NCBI GenBank assembly: GCA_903892515.1
Contig: CAITIS010000087.1
Location: 16,233-80,232, forward strand
Length of the DNA stretch: 64,000 nucleotides
Reading direction: 5' to 3'
DNA from: an uncultured Planctomycetota bacterium
GTDB taxonomy: Bacteria > Planctomycetota > Phycisphaerae > SM23-33
The position numbers were made by a program, and so were the translations under genes. Positions 8,701 through 16,673 of this stretch are shown piece after piece. The notes under the pieces are model-generated. The model was not told the origin of the DNA and did no database searches. It was given only the letters and a program-made list of their open reading frames with translations. Each line of letters opens with the position of its first letter. Position 1 is the first letter of the stretch.

Positions 8701-8905
8701 GCGTGGCGAGAAGACTGTGGACACCTTCTTCGATCCCGACGCCGACCCGGTGACGTATGTCCGGGCGCGGATGCAATTGCTGCCGGTCAAGAAGCGCAAG
8801 AATAACTTCCAGGAAGTGGAGCTGCCGTGGTCGGACCACGTGGCTCGCCGCGAGGCCGCCCGGTGCCTGCGCTGCGATTTCGGAAAAGACTGCAAGAAGC
8901 ATTAG
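5750..8905 (+). CDS. hydB: HydB (NuoF-like) flavoprotein fused to a GltD/NfnB-like FAD-NAD(P)H oxidoreductase
   Basis: 1051 residues, about 1.7 times a normal HydB. Residues 40-120 are a thioredoxin-like [2Fe-2S] domain (Cys47, 52, 84, 88). Residues 170-480 are the NuoF FMN/NADH domain (GLRGRGGAGF at 197-206, CNGDEGDPGAF at 227-237). Cys489, 492, 495 and 535 bind a [4Fe-4S] cluster. At 565-570 CPAGVC marks where ordinary HydB continues into a two-cluster ferredoxin domain. Here it continues instead into a GltD/DPYD-like module: a cysteine-rich helical domain (Cys578, 582, 617, 621, 625, 629), an FAD Rossmann motif GAGPSG (674-679), a second dinucleotide motif GGGNAA (805-810) and FAGGDAV (946-952). 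A last CLRC-x5-C (1039-1048) may hold another cluster. The reading frame is continuous. The expected role is coupling H2 to NAD(H), with probable added NADP(H) or ferredoxin exchange. Confidence 0.93.
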   Translation: MAKINSIQDLNALKQSALEQIGLRVGQAAPATAEFGAPNVRKHLLVCTGGGCIASGALDIRDALRDSLDKHGLSRECKVIETGCLGPCAIGPVVAVYPEGVLYQGVTPEDAPEIVAQHIARDQVVERLVTKRPDGTIPTLNELNFLRRQVKVVLRNCGLIDPQNIDEYIARDGYQGLAKVLGGLTPEHVIDEVKKAGLRGRGGAGFLTGTKWALTRRAKGDQKYVLCNGDEGDPGAFMDRSVLEGDPHTVVEGMAIAAYAIGASQGYAYIRAEYPLAVERFERALQQARESGLLGQNIMGSGFSFDIEVRMGSGAFVCGEETALMTSIEGHRGEPRPRPPFPANKGLWDKPSSLNNVETFANVPPIMVNGSAWFAGMGTEKSKGTKVFALAGAVNNTGLVEVPIGMPLGEIIYDIGGGIPNGKRFKAAQIGGPSGGCIPKEHLNVPVDYESLTELGAIMGSGGLIVMDEDTCMVDVARFFLDFVQDESCGKCPPCRVGTKRMLEIVTRICEGKGVEGDVERLLDLGQKIKDTALCGLGQTAPNPVLSTIRYFRNEYDAHIRDKHCPAGVCPSLVKAPCSNACPANVNIPGFVSLIGEKRYAEALQLHRERNPFASVCARVCFHTCEDKCRRATLDEPLSIRGLKRFMAEQEVTVQLPDVIENEANARRKIAIVGAGPSGLSCAYFLARLGYQPKVFEAEPRPGGMLMQAIPAYRLPREELAREVRMIERLGVDIETNTRLGRDFTLQGLKHEGYEAVFVGVGAPLGTTLGIPGEDSIGVTEALRFLRDYNIRGSVPIGEDVVVIGGGNAAIDAARTAIRLGAKTVTILYRRTRAEMPAYQEEVEEAEHEGVQIDVLVAPVEILSEHGRVVGVKCKNMILGEFDRSGRRRPVEGSSSEFTIKADQVISGIGQRLDAKGVLDVALRLKRNGFIDVDPTTMQTSEPWIFAGGDAVLGPASVVEAIAAGEKAAVGIDQHLTGAAHAFWRGEKTVDTFFDPDADPVTYVRARMQLLPVKKRKNNFQEVELPWSDHVARREAARCLRCDFGKDCKKH

Positions 8906-8917
8906 AGGGTTTGAAAT

Positions 8918-10690
8918 ATGCCCACACTGACCATAGACAACATCCCCGTGACCGTCAGCGACGGTGCGACGATTCTCGATGCCGCCAAGGCGGCCGGCGT
9001 GCGCGTGCCGACCCTGTGCTTCCTCAAGGACGTGCAGGCCATCGGCGCCTGCCGCGTCTGCCTGGTGGAGGTGGAAGGGGCCAAGACGCTGGTGGCCTCC
9101 TGCGCCATGCCGGCCGGCGAGGGCATGAAAGTAAAGACCAACACCGCGAGGGTGCGCGACTCGCGCCGGATGGTCGTCGAATTGCTGCTCTCTGAGCACG
9201 ACGGCGACTGCCAGACCTGCAACCGCAGCGAGGATTGCGAACTGCAAGCCTTGGCACGCGAACTGGGCATTACGGATGTCAAGCTCACCGGCGAGCGCGC
9301 CGAACGGTCCAAGGACTTTTCCACGCCAGCACTGACGCGCGACACGGCCAAGTGCGTACTGTGCCGGCGCTGCGTAACCGTCTGCTCGCAGGTGCAGGGC
9401 GTCTCGGCCCTGTTCCCGCAGCGGCGCGGCTTCAAGACCGTCATCGGCCCGGCCTTCTGCGGCCAGCTTAGCGAGGTCGTGTGCGTGCAGTGCGGCCAGT
9501 GCGGCGCGGTCTGTCCGGTCGGGGCCATTTCGGAGCGAGACCAGATCGATGATGTCTGGAAGGCGCTGGAGGATCCGACCAAGCACGTGGTCGTGCAGAC
9601 GGCCCCGGCCATCCGGGCGGCCCTGGGCGAGTGCTTCGGCATGGACCCCGGCACGCTGGTGACGGGCAAGATGGTCTCGGCCTTGCGCCGGCTGGGCTTT
9701 GACGCCATCTTCGACACCAACTTCACGGCCGATCTGACCATCATCGAGGAAGGCACCGAGCTGCTGATGCGACTCAAGGCGGCGCTGGTGGAGAAGAAGC
9801 CCGTGGCCTTGCCGATGTTCACGAGCTGTTCGCCGGGCTGGATCAAGTTCATGGAGCATTATTACCCGGACATGCTGGACAACCTTTCCACGTGCAAGAG
9901 CCCGCAGCAGATGTTCGGGGCCGTGGCCAAGAGCTACTACGCCCAGAAGATCGGCAAGCGGCCCAAGGACATTTTCGTGGTCTCCGCCATGCCGTGCACG
10001 GCCAAGAAGTACGAGGCCCAGCGGCCCGAGATGGCCACCGACGGCGTGCCCGACGTGGACGTGGTGCTGACGACGCGCGAGCTGGGGCGGATGATCAAGC
10101 AGGCCGGCATCGATTTTACGTCGCTGCCAGACGGCGAGATGGACAGCCCGATGGGCATGTCCAGCGGTGCGGCCGACATCTTCGCCAACACCGGCGGAGT
10201 GATGGAAGCGGCGTTGCGCACGGCGTACGAACTGGTGACCGGGCGCGAGCTGCCATTTGAGAACCTGCACGTGGCGCCGGTGGTGGGGCTCGAAGGCATC
10301 AAGGCGGCCTCAGTGACCATCACAGACACGCTGCCGGAGTGGAAGTTCCTGGACGGCGTGACGCTGAAGATCGCCGTGGCCCACACGCTGGCCAACGCGC
10401 GGCGGGTGATCGAGCAGATCCGCAGCGGCCAGCTCGAACTGCACTTCATCGAAGTTATGACATGCCCGGGCGGCTGCATCGGCGGCGGCGGGCAACCCAG
10501 GATGACGACCAACGAGGTGCGGCAGTCGCGAATCAACGCGATCTATCGTGAGGACGAGGGCAAGAAACTCCGCAAGAGCCACGAGAACCCGTGGATCAAG
10601 CAGATCTACCAGGAGTTTCTCATCGAGCCTCTGGGCGAGAAGAGCCACCATCTCCTGCACACCCACTACCAAAAGCGGGAGAAGGTGTAA
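8918..10690 (+). CDS. hydA: [FeFe] hydrogenase catalytic subunit HydA (multimeric NAD(P)-linked type)
   Basis: 590 residues; the catalytic subunit that makes or oxidises H2. Domains in order: a plant-type [2Fe-2S] ferredoxin (Cys34, 45, 48, 62), the His-Cys box of the NuoG family (His94, Cys98, 101, 107), two [4Fe-4S] clusters (Cys146/149/152/156 and 189/192/195/199) and the H-domain. The H-cluster signatures are TSCSPGW (Cys304), MPCTAKKYEA (Cys360) and EVMTCPGGCIGGGGQP (Cys516, Cys520). The first signature has Ser305 where many hydrogenases have the proton-relay Cys. The gene follows hydB by 12 bases with GAGGG upstream. No maturases (HydE, F, G) are in the window, so they must lie elsewhere. 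Confidence 0.96.
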   Translation: MPTLTIDNIPVTVSDGATILDAAKAAGVRVPTLCFLKDVQAIGACRVCLVEVEGAKTLVASCAMPAGEGMKVKTNTARVRDSRRMVVELLLSEHDGDCQTCNRSEDCELQALARELGITDVKLTGERAERSKDFSTPALTRDTAKCVLCRRCVTVCSQVQGVSALFPQRRGFKTVIGPAFCGQLSEVVCVQCGQCGAVCPVGAISERDQIDDVWKALEDPTKHVVVQTAPAIRAALGECFGMDPGTLVTGKMVSALRRLGFDAIFDTNFTADLTIIEEGTELLMRLKAALVEKKPVALPMFTSCSPGWIKFMEHYYPDMLDNLSTCKSPQQMFGAVAKSYYAQKIGKRPKDIFVVSAMPCTAKKYEAQRPEMATDGVPDVDVVLTTRELGRMIKQAGIDFTSLPDGEMDSPMGMSSGAADIFANTGGVMEAALRTAYELVTGRELPFENLHVAPVVGLEGIKAASVTITDTLPEWKFLDGVTLKIAVAHTLANARRVIEQIRSGQLELHFIEVMTCPGGCIGGGGQPRMTTNEVRQSRINAIYREDEGKKLRKSHENPWIKQIYQEFLIEPLGEKSHHLLHTHYQKREKV

Positions 10691-10806
10691 CGCCTGATCG
10701 CCTCTTGGTTTTAGTCGCCCGTTGACCAACTGGTCTAATCTGCTGCCCCACAATCGGTTAATTCGTGGTATAACGATGGGTGGGCGTGAGCCGCTTGCGG
10801 CTTGGC

Positions 10807-10830
10807 AAGAACGGGCGGTACGCCGTTCTT
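10807..10830 (+). terminator. Hairpin between hydA and the response regulator
   Basis: AAGAACGGGCG pairs with CGCCGTTCTT with one bulged G around a GTA loop. Only one or two T follow, so it may be an attenuating or mRNA-protecting hairpin rather than a full terminator. Confidence 0.35.
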
Positions 10831-10896
10831 TCGGATGCGCCAAAGCGTTCTGCTTTCGCGCGGTGCAGTCACGGGCACGACGCCAGGAGCTAAGAG

Positions 10897-11286
10897 ATGC
10901 GCGGGAAAATCCTGGTCGTGGATGACGATGCGGACTTCCGCATGCAGCTCCGGCTGCAATTGCGCCATGCCGGTTTTGACGTGGTTTTGGCTGAGAGTAT
11001 CGAAGAGGCGCTGGAAGTTTTCGAGGAAGCCCAGCCCGACCTGGCCATCGTCGATTGCATGATGCAAAACGCCGACGACGGCTTGGTGCTCTGTCACATT
11101 CTCAAGGGGCTTCGGCCTCGCCTGCCAATTATCATGGTCACGTCGGTCACGCAGAAGACCCGCATCGACTTGGGTGCCGTCACCGACGAGGAGCGCGCGT
11201 GGGTCAAAGCCGATCTGCTTATGCACAAGCCGGTCCGGCTTGAAGCCCTCAAGAGCGAGATCGACCGCCTGCTCCCCAGCGTGTAA
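10897..11286 (+). CDS. Single-domain response regulator next to hydABC
   Basis: 129 residues consisting of one receiver domain. The acidic pocket (Asp9-Asp11), phospho-acceptor Asp53 (IVDCMM), Thr82 (VTSVTQKT) and Lys111 (HKPV) are all present, so phosphorylation is expected. No output domain follows. The stretch between Thr82 and Lys111 is several residues longer than in CheY-like receivers and contains a charged DEERAWVKAD helix. AGGAG precedes the ATG. It lies 206 bases after hydA on the same strand, and stand-alone receivers next to NAD-linked [FeFe] hydrogenase genes occur elsewhere. A role in adjusting hydrogenase activity or expression is inferred. No cognate kinase is adjacent. Confidence 0.88.
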   Translation: MRGKILVVDDDADFRMQLRLQLRHAGFDVVLAESIEEALEVFEEAQPDLAIVDCMMQNADDGLVLCHILKGLRPRLPIIMVTSVTQKTRIDLGAVTDEERAWVKADLLMHKPVRLEALKSEIDRLLPSV

Positions 11287-11310
11287 CGCGGCCTGCGCTG
11301 CACCCAATCG

Positions 11311-13284
11311 TCACGCCGCCTGGGCCGCCGGTTCTGCCTTGGCCGGTTCACGCTCGATCCAGCGCAGGATTTGCACGCCCACGATCGTCATGGCCGTACT
11401 TATGAGGCTGGCGACGCCAAAGAGAATCAGTTCATACCCCAGGTTCAGCTCGATCATCTTGGCCGTCTGGTACCAAAAGACCGGGAAGAACATCAGGCCT
11501 TGGATGGCGTTGACTAGCAGCACGCCGTGGTGGGGAATACCGTACCTGGTCGGCAGAGCCTTATTGCGGGCGGCGATGTCGCGTCGCACCCACACCAGTT
11601 GCCAGTAGCTCAAGGCCGTCAGGAGCAGCTTGATCGGGATGAAGAACATGGCATACCACGCCAAGGCGCCCTTGAGCCCGTGCTGGGCCATGAAGTACAT
11701 GAAGATCAGCACCAGCGCGACGTTGATGGCCGAGCCTAGCACACCCAGCCACATGGAGATCATGACGTACCGCGGTATGGCCGGAACGAAGGGTACGCGG
11801 TCGTGCACTTCTTCGAAGCCGTCCTTGGTCCACGGGGCCGGAGGGCGGTAATGCTCGTCGCCGCCCAGCCGCTTCCACTCTCGATAGCCAATGCAGATAA
11901 ACACGGCGGCGATGGTGTTGAAGAACCACGGCCAGATGAAGATGAACCGGTAGGCGAAGTCCGAGCCGTGACAGAGCCGCTTCACGATGTCTATGGACGC
12001 CCCACACAGCACGCCGGCCACGATGTTGGCGATCGAACGGATGATCGAGTTAGCCGAGCTGAGCTGGCCATACAGGCTCTTGGGCATCAAGCGCATGAAG
12101 GTCGGAATTTCGCAGCCGTCGCGCAGGAACATGCCAAAGGTGCTGACCAGGACCGTGCCCAGCGAGACCCAGAAGAAGACATTGCCAGGCAAGGTCACGA
12201 AGATCCAGACCCAGCTTCCCAGCCCTGTGACGGCCATGAAGACGGCCAGGTAGGCCGAGATGCGCAGCGGGTGCCAGCGGTCCACCAACACGGCTGTGAA
12301 ATAGGTCGCCAACATCCCGGCCAACAGCGCATAGGCGGCCAGCTTGCCGATTTGGTCGTTGCTCAGGCCCATCTCCTGGTTGAAGAACAACATGTACATC
12401 GTCGAAGCCAGGGCCATCGCGGCGAAGGCCTTCATGAGATAGAAGTACCAGTAGAAGCGGCAAGAGAAGGACTGCTTGGCGAAATCCTTCATGCCTTCCA
12501 AGAGCCCTCGATTTCCTTTGTCGGGCGGGGGCGGATACTTTCCTTCTTTGACGAACAAGCACATCAGGCCGACGCCAAAGACGTAGATAAGCGCTCCGCC
12601 GGTGAAAATCTCGCGCATGTTCGTCGCGGCGTAGCGGAAGATGAAGTAGTTGTAGATCGCGGCCGCGCCGTAACCCACCAGCCGAAACAGCCCGAAGAAG
12701 CGGCCCAGGAATTGCGGCGGCACCACGTCGTTGAAGAGGTACCAATACACTGAATTCACGAACATATTGAAGAACTGAAAGGTGACAAAGAACATGGCGA
12801 TGAGAAAGATGGCGATGGTGGCCGGCGCTACCGACGCCAGCGGTGGAATCCAGCGCTGAAGCAGTGGAACCAGGTCTTCGCTCCAGCCCAGCAGTATCAG
12901 GCTGATAGCGAGAAAAGGCATGGTGGAGAGAATGAAGGGGATTCGCCGGCCCAGTCGGCCTCGGTGGCGGTCGCTGCGGAAGCTGACCCACGGGCAGATG
13001 GTCATGTTCAGGATGCCCGGCAGCGAGGTCAGAATCACGCCCATGAGCAGGTTGGACGCCCCCAAGGCCTTGAGCTTGATTGGCAGAATGCTCGTGCTCG
13101 TGGTTGTGCCGGTGACCGTCTCCATCAGCGTGAAGCAGAAGTCACCCCACAGCAGCCAGGAAAACAGGGTGAATAGCCCCAGCTTCACATACTTCAGCGT
13201 GCCGCAGCGATAGACGGTGGGGCCTTGCGGGAGGGTGGTGTCGCTGTCAGGCAGAGGTGGCTGCTGAGTTGAAAAAACGGCCAT
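11311..13284 (-). CDS. Major facilitator superfamily transporter (probable sugar/GPH-like)
   Basis: 657 residues with about twelve hydrophobic helices. A cytoplasmic loop early in the protein carries the MFS-type charged motif (FRSDRHRGRLGRRIPFI, near residues 115-130). The family imports small solutes with protons or sodium across the inner membrane. Resemblance is closest to planctomycete transporters related to the GPH/SLC45 sugar carriers, but substrate cannot be read from sequence. It is longer than usual (400-500 residues) because of a soluble insert around the middle (EWKRLGGDEHYRPPAPWTKD) and extra helices after it. The ATG at 13284 has GAGGA seven bases upstream and is preferred over a start 13 codons earlier. 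It is convergent with the response regulator. Confidence 0.85.
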   Translation of the reverse strand: MAVFSTQQPPLPDSDTTLPQGPTVYRCGTLKYVKLGLFTLFSWLLWGDFCFTLMETVTGTTTSTSILPIKLKALGASNLLMGVILTSLPGILNMTICPWVSFRSDRHRGRLGRRIPFILSTMPFLAISLILLGWSEDLVPLLQRWIPPLASVAPATIAIFLIAMFFVTFQFFNMFVNSVYWYLFNDVVPPQFLGRFFGLFRLVGYGAAAIYNYFIFRYAATNMREIFTGGALIYVFGVGLMCLFVKEGKYPPPPDKGNRGLLEGMKDFAKQSFSCRFYWYFYLMKAFAAMALASTMYMLFFNQEMGLSNDQIGKLAAYALLAGMLATYFTAVLVDRWHPLRISAYLAVFMAVTGLGSWVWIFVTLPGNVFFWVSLGTVLVSTFGMFLRDGCEIPTFMRLMPKSLYGQLSSANSIIRSIANIVAGVLCGASIDIVKRLCHGSDFAYRFIFIWPWFFNTIAAVFICIGYREWKRLGGDEHYRPPAPWTKDGFEEVHDRVPFVPAIPRYVMISMWLGVLGSAINVALVLIFMYFMAQHGLKGALAWYAMFFIPIKLLLTALSYWQLVWVRRDIAARNKALPTRYGIPHHGVLLVNAIQGLMFFPVFWYQTAKMIELNLGYELILFGVASLISTAMTIVGVQILRWIEREPAKAEPAAQAA

Positions 13285-13516
13285 TGCTGTCCTCAGGTCA
13301 TTGCGGCCAAGCTGCCAAGCCATTCCAGACGCGATGTGCTGCCATGATTCAGCTCTCAGGTGCGTGCGTCGATAGTACCGAGCCGTTCATGATCGTGCAA
13401 GCCAAAGGACGTGCAAGTGGCGGCGGGTCGGGCAGAGGAGTGCGACCGGCCTCGACCGCGGCATGGAGCCGGCCGCGGCGGCGCAGGAATCGAACATTCC
13501 TGTCGGGGAATCCATA

Positions 13517-13544
13517 TTGACATAATCACATTCTTCGGTAGGAT
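13517..13544 (+). promoter_or_regulatory. Sigma70-type promoter for the PEP-CTERM gene
   Basis: TTGACA (6/6) and TAGGAT (4/6) with a 16-base spacer, about 50 bases before the ATG. Confidence 0.5.
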
Positions 13545-13595
13545 ATGTGGTTAGCCAGTGAGGAAGCGTCGGGAACAACCCTAAAGGAGCGGATC

Positions 13596-14288
13596 ATGGC
13601 TGCGAAGAATGGGCAGTTTCTGCTTGGGCTTGTGGCCATATGCGTGTTGGCCTGTTCGGCAGGGGCGTCGCAGGCCGTTTTGAACCCATCGACCACCACC
13701 GTAGATGACGCAGGCTTTGGCTATCCCTACAATCTCAACTACGGCAGCGAGAGCAGCATGTCTGGCAATTGTCTGCTGGGCTATCAGAACATGTTCACGA
13801 TGGTGCCGCCGACCTCGGCTGGCCAGAGCATCGTGATCGATTCGGCCAGTCTGAAGCTCTACGCCAGTATCGATGCGACGGTCGATGTCTACCGCGTCAT
13901 CACTCCCTGGCTATCGCTGACGCCGGCCGGCCAAGCTCAGTTCAATGTCGGCGGCACATACCGCGATATGGCCAATCAACTGAAGTGGACGAATGACCCC
14001 GGCAGCAGCCTGTGCTTCGGAGCGAGTGACTACTCGGCGTCCGACCATGCGGTGGGAATGACCAGCCCCGAGTATAACGGCTCGGCAGTTTTTGATGTGA
14101 CGCCCGTCGTCGCGGGCATCTTTGCCTCCGGCGTGAACGAGGGCATGATGTTGTACAGCACCGCCTATATTCGCACGCAGGAATCGGGCATGGCCGAAGA
14201 ACTGACGATCAACTATCACTACACCCCCGAGCCGGCCACGATGTCGCTGCTGGTTCTGGGCGGGCTGGGCCTGCTGCGGCGGCGGTAA
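13596..14288 (+). CDS. PEP-CTERM secreted protein, DNRLRE-like beta domain
   Basis: 230 residues. A signal peptide (LLGLVAICVLACSAGASQA) leads to a beta-rich mature domain with a DNRLRE-like pattern: a polar start, SLKLYASIDATVDVYRV, then FDVTPVVAGIFASGVNEGMML. The last 21 residues are a PEP-CTERM sorting tail: PEPATMSLLVLGGLGLLRRR. Such tails direct cleavage by an exosortase and surface or matrix release; no exosortase is in the window. AAAGGAG precedes the ATG at 13596. The protein is probably an extracellular or cell-surface component. Confidence 0.85.
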   Translation: MAAKNGQFLLGLVAICVLACSAGASQAVLNPSTTTVDDAGFGYPYNLNYGSESSMSGNCLLGYQNMFTMVPPTSAGQSIVIDSASLKLYASIDATVDVYRVITPWLSLTPAGQAQFNVGGTYRDMANQLKWTNDPGSSLCFGASDYSASDHAVGMTSPEYNGSAVFDVTPVVAGIFASGVNEGMMLYSTAYIRTQESGMAEELTINYHYTPEPATMSLLVLGGLGLLRRR

Positions 14289-14316
14289 GCTCGAACGAAA
14301 AGAACAACGTTCCACA

Positions 14317-14350
14317 CGGGCGGCTCCTTCACCGGGCCGCCCGCTCTCGT
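14317..14350 (+). terminator. GC-rich hairpin after the PEP-CTERM gene
   Basis: CGGGCGGC pairs with GCCGCCCG around an 11-base loop, followed by CTCTCGTT. The T-tract is poor. Confidence 0.5.
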
Positions 14351-14576
14351 TGGCGCGCCGAGGCGGTCGACAGCTCAGGGGCACGCGAGAATCCTTAAGA
14401 TTACTGAACCGATTGCACACGCAAATCCCCTCCAATGCGTAAACGCTGTCCTGAGCATAAGTAACGACCACGGCGCTGGCGGAATTCTCCGCTTCTTGGC
14501 CAAGTCCGGACCTCACAATACCGATACGGATTACCGGCAGATTTTCTACAATAGAGTCAGTCAGAGGGAGATGCTC

Positions 14577-16421
14577 ATGTGTGGAATCGTCGGCTACGTC
14601 GGTCGGAAATGTGCTCAACCGATCCTGCTGGAAGGGCTCAAGCGGCTGGAATACCGCGGGTATGATTCGTCCGGCCTGGCGGTGATTCACCATGGCCAGC
14701 TGCTCGTGCATAAATGTCCTGGCCGGATCAGCGTGCTGTGCGACCACTTGGCCGACGATGCGGTGACGGCCTCCTGCCAGATCGGCATCGCCCACACCCG
14801 CTGGGCCACTCACGGCGCCCCGACCGAAGAGAACGCCCACCCGCACAGCGACTGCAAGAATCGCATCGCCATCGTGCACAACGGCATTATAGAGAACTAC
14901 TCGGCCTTAAAGCAGCTGCTTATCGAGAAGGGTCACCACTTCAGCAGCCAGACCGATTCGGAAGTCCTGGCCCACCTGATCGAGGAGTTCTACTACAACA
15001 ACGGCACCAAGAGCATCGAGCAGGCTGTGCAGTTGGCGCTGCGCGAGGTGACGGGCACATACGGCCTGGCCGTGCTGTGCGTAGACGAACCTGGCAAGAT
15101 CGTCGCGGCCCGCAAGGGCTCGCCGCTGATCGTGGGCGTGGGGGCCGACGAGTACATTGTCGCCTCCGACGCTTCGGCCATCGTCGAGCACACCACCAAC
15201 GTCGTCTACCTCAACGATGGCGAACTGGCCGTGCTCAATAGCGACGGCATGCGGACGCTCACGCTGGACAACGTGCCGGTGACCAAGCAGGTCCAGCAGA
15301 TTGAATGGTCGCTGGAGCAGATCGCGCTGAACGGCTTTGAGCACTTCATGCTCAAGGAGATTTGCGAGCAGGGCGAGGCCATCCGCAACTGCCTGCGTGG
15401 CCGGCTGGACAAGCGAGAGAATCGAATTCAACTGGGCGGCATCGCGGCAATCTCGCGCGAGCTGGTCAAGACGCGGCGGTTGATTCTCACTGGCTGCGGC
15501 ACGGCCTGGCATGCCGGGCTGATCGGCGAATACCTGTTTGAAGACCTGGCGCGGATTCCGACCGAGGTCGAGTACGCCAGCGAGTTCCGATACCGCAACC
15601 CGATCATCGATGACGGCACGACGGTAATTGCCATCAGCCAGTCCGGCGAAACGGCCGACACGCTGGCGGCGCTGCGCGAGGCCCGGCAGAAAGGGGCGCT
15701 GGCCCTGGGCGTGGTCAACGCTGTAGGTTCGACGATTGCACGCGAAACCGACGCGGGTGTGTACCTGCACGTGGGCCCGGAGATTGGCGTGGCCTCCACC
15801 AAGGCCTTCACGGCCCAGGTGGTTGTGCTGGCGCTGATGAGCCTGTACCTCGGGAGGCGGCGGTTCATGTCCGAGACGATGCTTCAGCATTACATCGATG
15901 CGTTGGAGCGAATCCCCGAGCAGATGGAACGCGTCATTCAGCAGTCCGCCGCGGTAAAGATGGTTGCCGACCAGTACGCCGATTGTGACAACTGGCTCCT
16001 CCTGGGCCGCGGGTACAATTACCCGGTGGCATTGGAAGGGGCCTTGAAGCTCAAGGAAATCAGCTACATTCACTCCGAGGGCCTGCCCGCAGCCGAGATG
16101 AAGCACGGCCCGATCGCCCTGATTCACCCCGGCATGCCGGTGGTCTTCATCGCCAGCCGATGCAGCACGTACGACAAGATCCTGGGCAACATCCAGGAGG
16201 TTAAGGCCCGCGGCGGCACCGTCATCGCGGTAGCTACCGAGGGCGACACGGAGATTGGCAAGTTCGCCGAGCACGTCTTCTACGTGCCCGACGCTCCGGC
16301 GCCGCTCCAGCCGCTGCTCAACGTCGTGCCGCTGCAATTGCTGGCGTATCACGCTGCCGTGGCCCGTGGCTGCAACGTGGACAAGCCTCGCAACCTGGCC
16401 AAGAGCGTGACGGTGGAATAG
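14577..16421 (+). CDS. glmS: Glutamine--fructose-6-phosphate aminotransferase (isomerizing)
   Basis: 614 residues, normal length for GlmS, which makes glucosamine-6-phosphate from fructose-6-phosphate and glutamine in the cytoplasm for amino-sugar and envelope synthesis. The start is placed so that MCGIVGYVG leaves Cys as the N-terminal nucleophile of the class II glutaminase domain; AGAGGGAG lies upstream. The glutaminase half has RYRGYDSSG-like and GIAHTRWATHG motifs. The C-terminal half has two SIS sugar-isomerase domains (GCGTAWHAG, SQSGETADTL, HSEGLPAAEMKHGP) and the closing NLAKSVTVE. It is bracketed by non-coding DNA and ends in a strong terminator, so it is probably monocistronic. No glmS ribozyme was recognised upstream. 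Confidence 0.97.
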   Translation: MCGIVGYVGRKCAQPILLEGLKRLEYRGYDSSGLAVIHHGQLLVHKCPGRISVLCDHLADDAVTASCQIGIAHTRWATHGAPTEENAHPHSDCKNRIAIVHNGIIENYSALKQLLIEKGHHFSSQTDSEVLAHLIEEFYYNNGTKSIEQAVQLALREVTGTYGLAVLCVDEPGKIVAARKGSPLIVGVGADEYIVASDASAIVEHTTNVVYLNDGELAVLNSDGMRTLTLDNVPVTKQVQQIEWSLEQIALNGFEHFMLKEICEQGEAIRNCLRGRLDKRENRIQLGGIAAISRELVKTRRLILTGCGTAWHAGLIGEYLFEDLARIPTEVEYASEFRYRNPIIDDGTTVIAISQSGETADTLAALREARQKGALALGVVNAVGSTIARETDAGVYLHVGPEIGVASTKAFTAQVVVLALMSLYLGRRRFMSETMLQHYIDALERIPEQMERVIQQSAAVKMVADQYADCDNWLLLGRGYNYPVALEGALKLKEISYIHSEGLPAAEMKHGPIALIHPGMPVVFIASRCSTYDKILGNIQEVKARGGTVIAVATEGDTEIGKFAEHVFYVPDAPAPLQPLLNVVPLQLLAYHAAVARGCNVDKPRNLAKSVTVE

Positions 16422-16465
16422 CCCACGTACCGCTCTTGACACGCAATAGGGAGTGGAAAATATTC

Positions 16466-16503
16466 GAGCCCGATCATAACCATGATCGGGCTCCTCTTCT
16501 TTT
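16466..16503 (+). terminator. Rho-independent terminator of glmS
   Basis: A perfect 12-bp stem (GAGCCCGATCAT/ATGATCGGGCTC) with an AACC loop, followed by CTCTTCTTTT. Confidence 0.9.
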
Positions 16504-16673
16504 GCGCCGCATTGCGAAGGCAGGCATCGTAGCATGGCCTCACGTGCCGCCACTGCGATCTGATTCATTGCCAAGTACGCACGCCGCGGTAGACTGAGTT
16601 CTGCGCAGAACATCTCTCGCGAGAGTAATAGAATGCGAGATACACCGACTTTGCCAACAAGAGGAGTGTTCCG

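Noticed and set aside
7676..10270. 864-codon open frame on the minus strand opposite hydB/hydA
   Set aside because: A GC-rich antisense shadow: its product is low-complexity Arg/Ala/His-rich with no domain, while the plus strand encodes full hydrogenase signatures.
14289..14576. glmS ribozyme or riboswitch before glmS
   Set aside because: No conserved glmS ribozyme core is visible and the element is mostly confined to Gram-positive bacteria.
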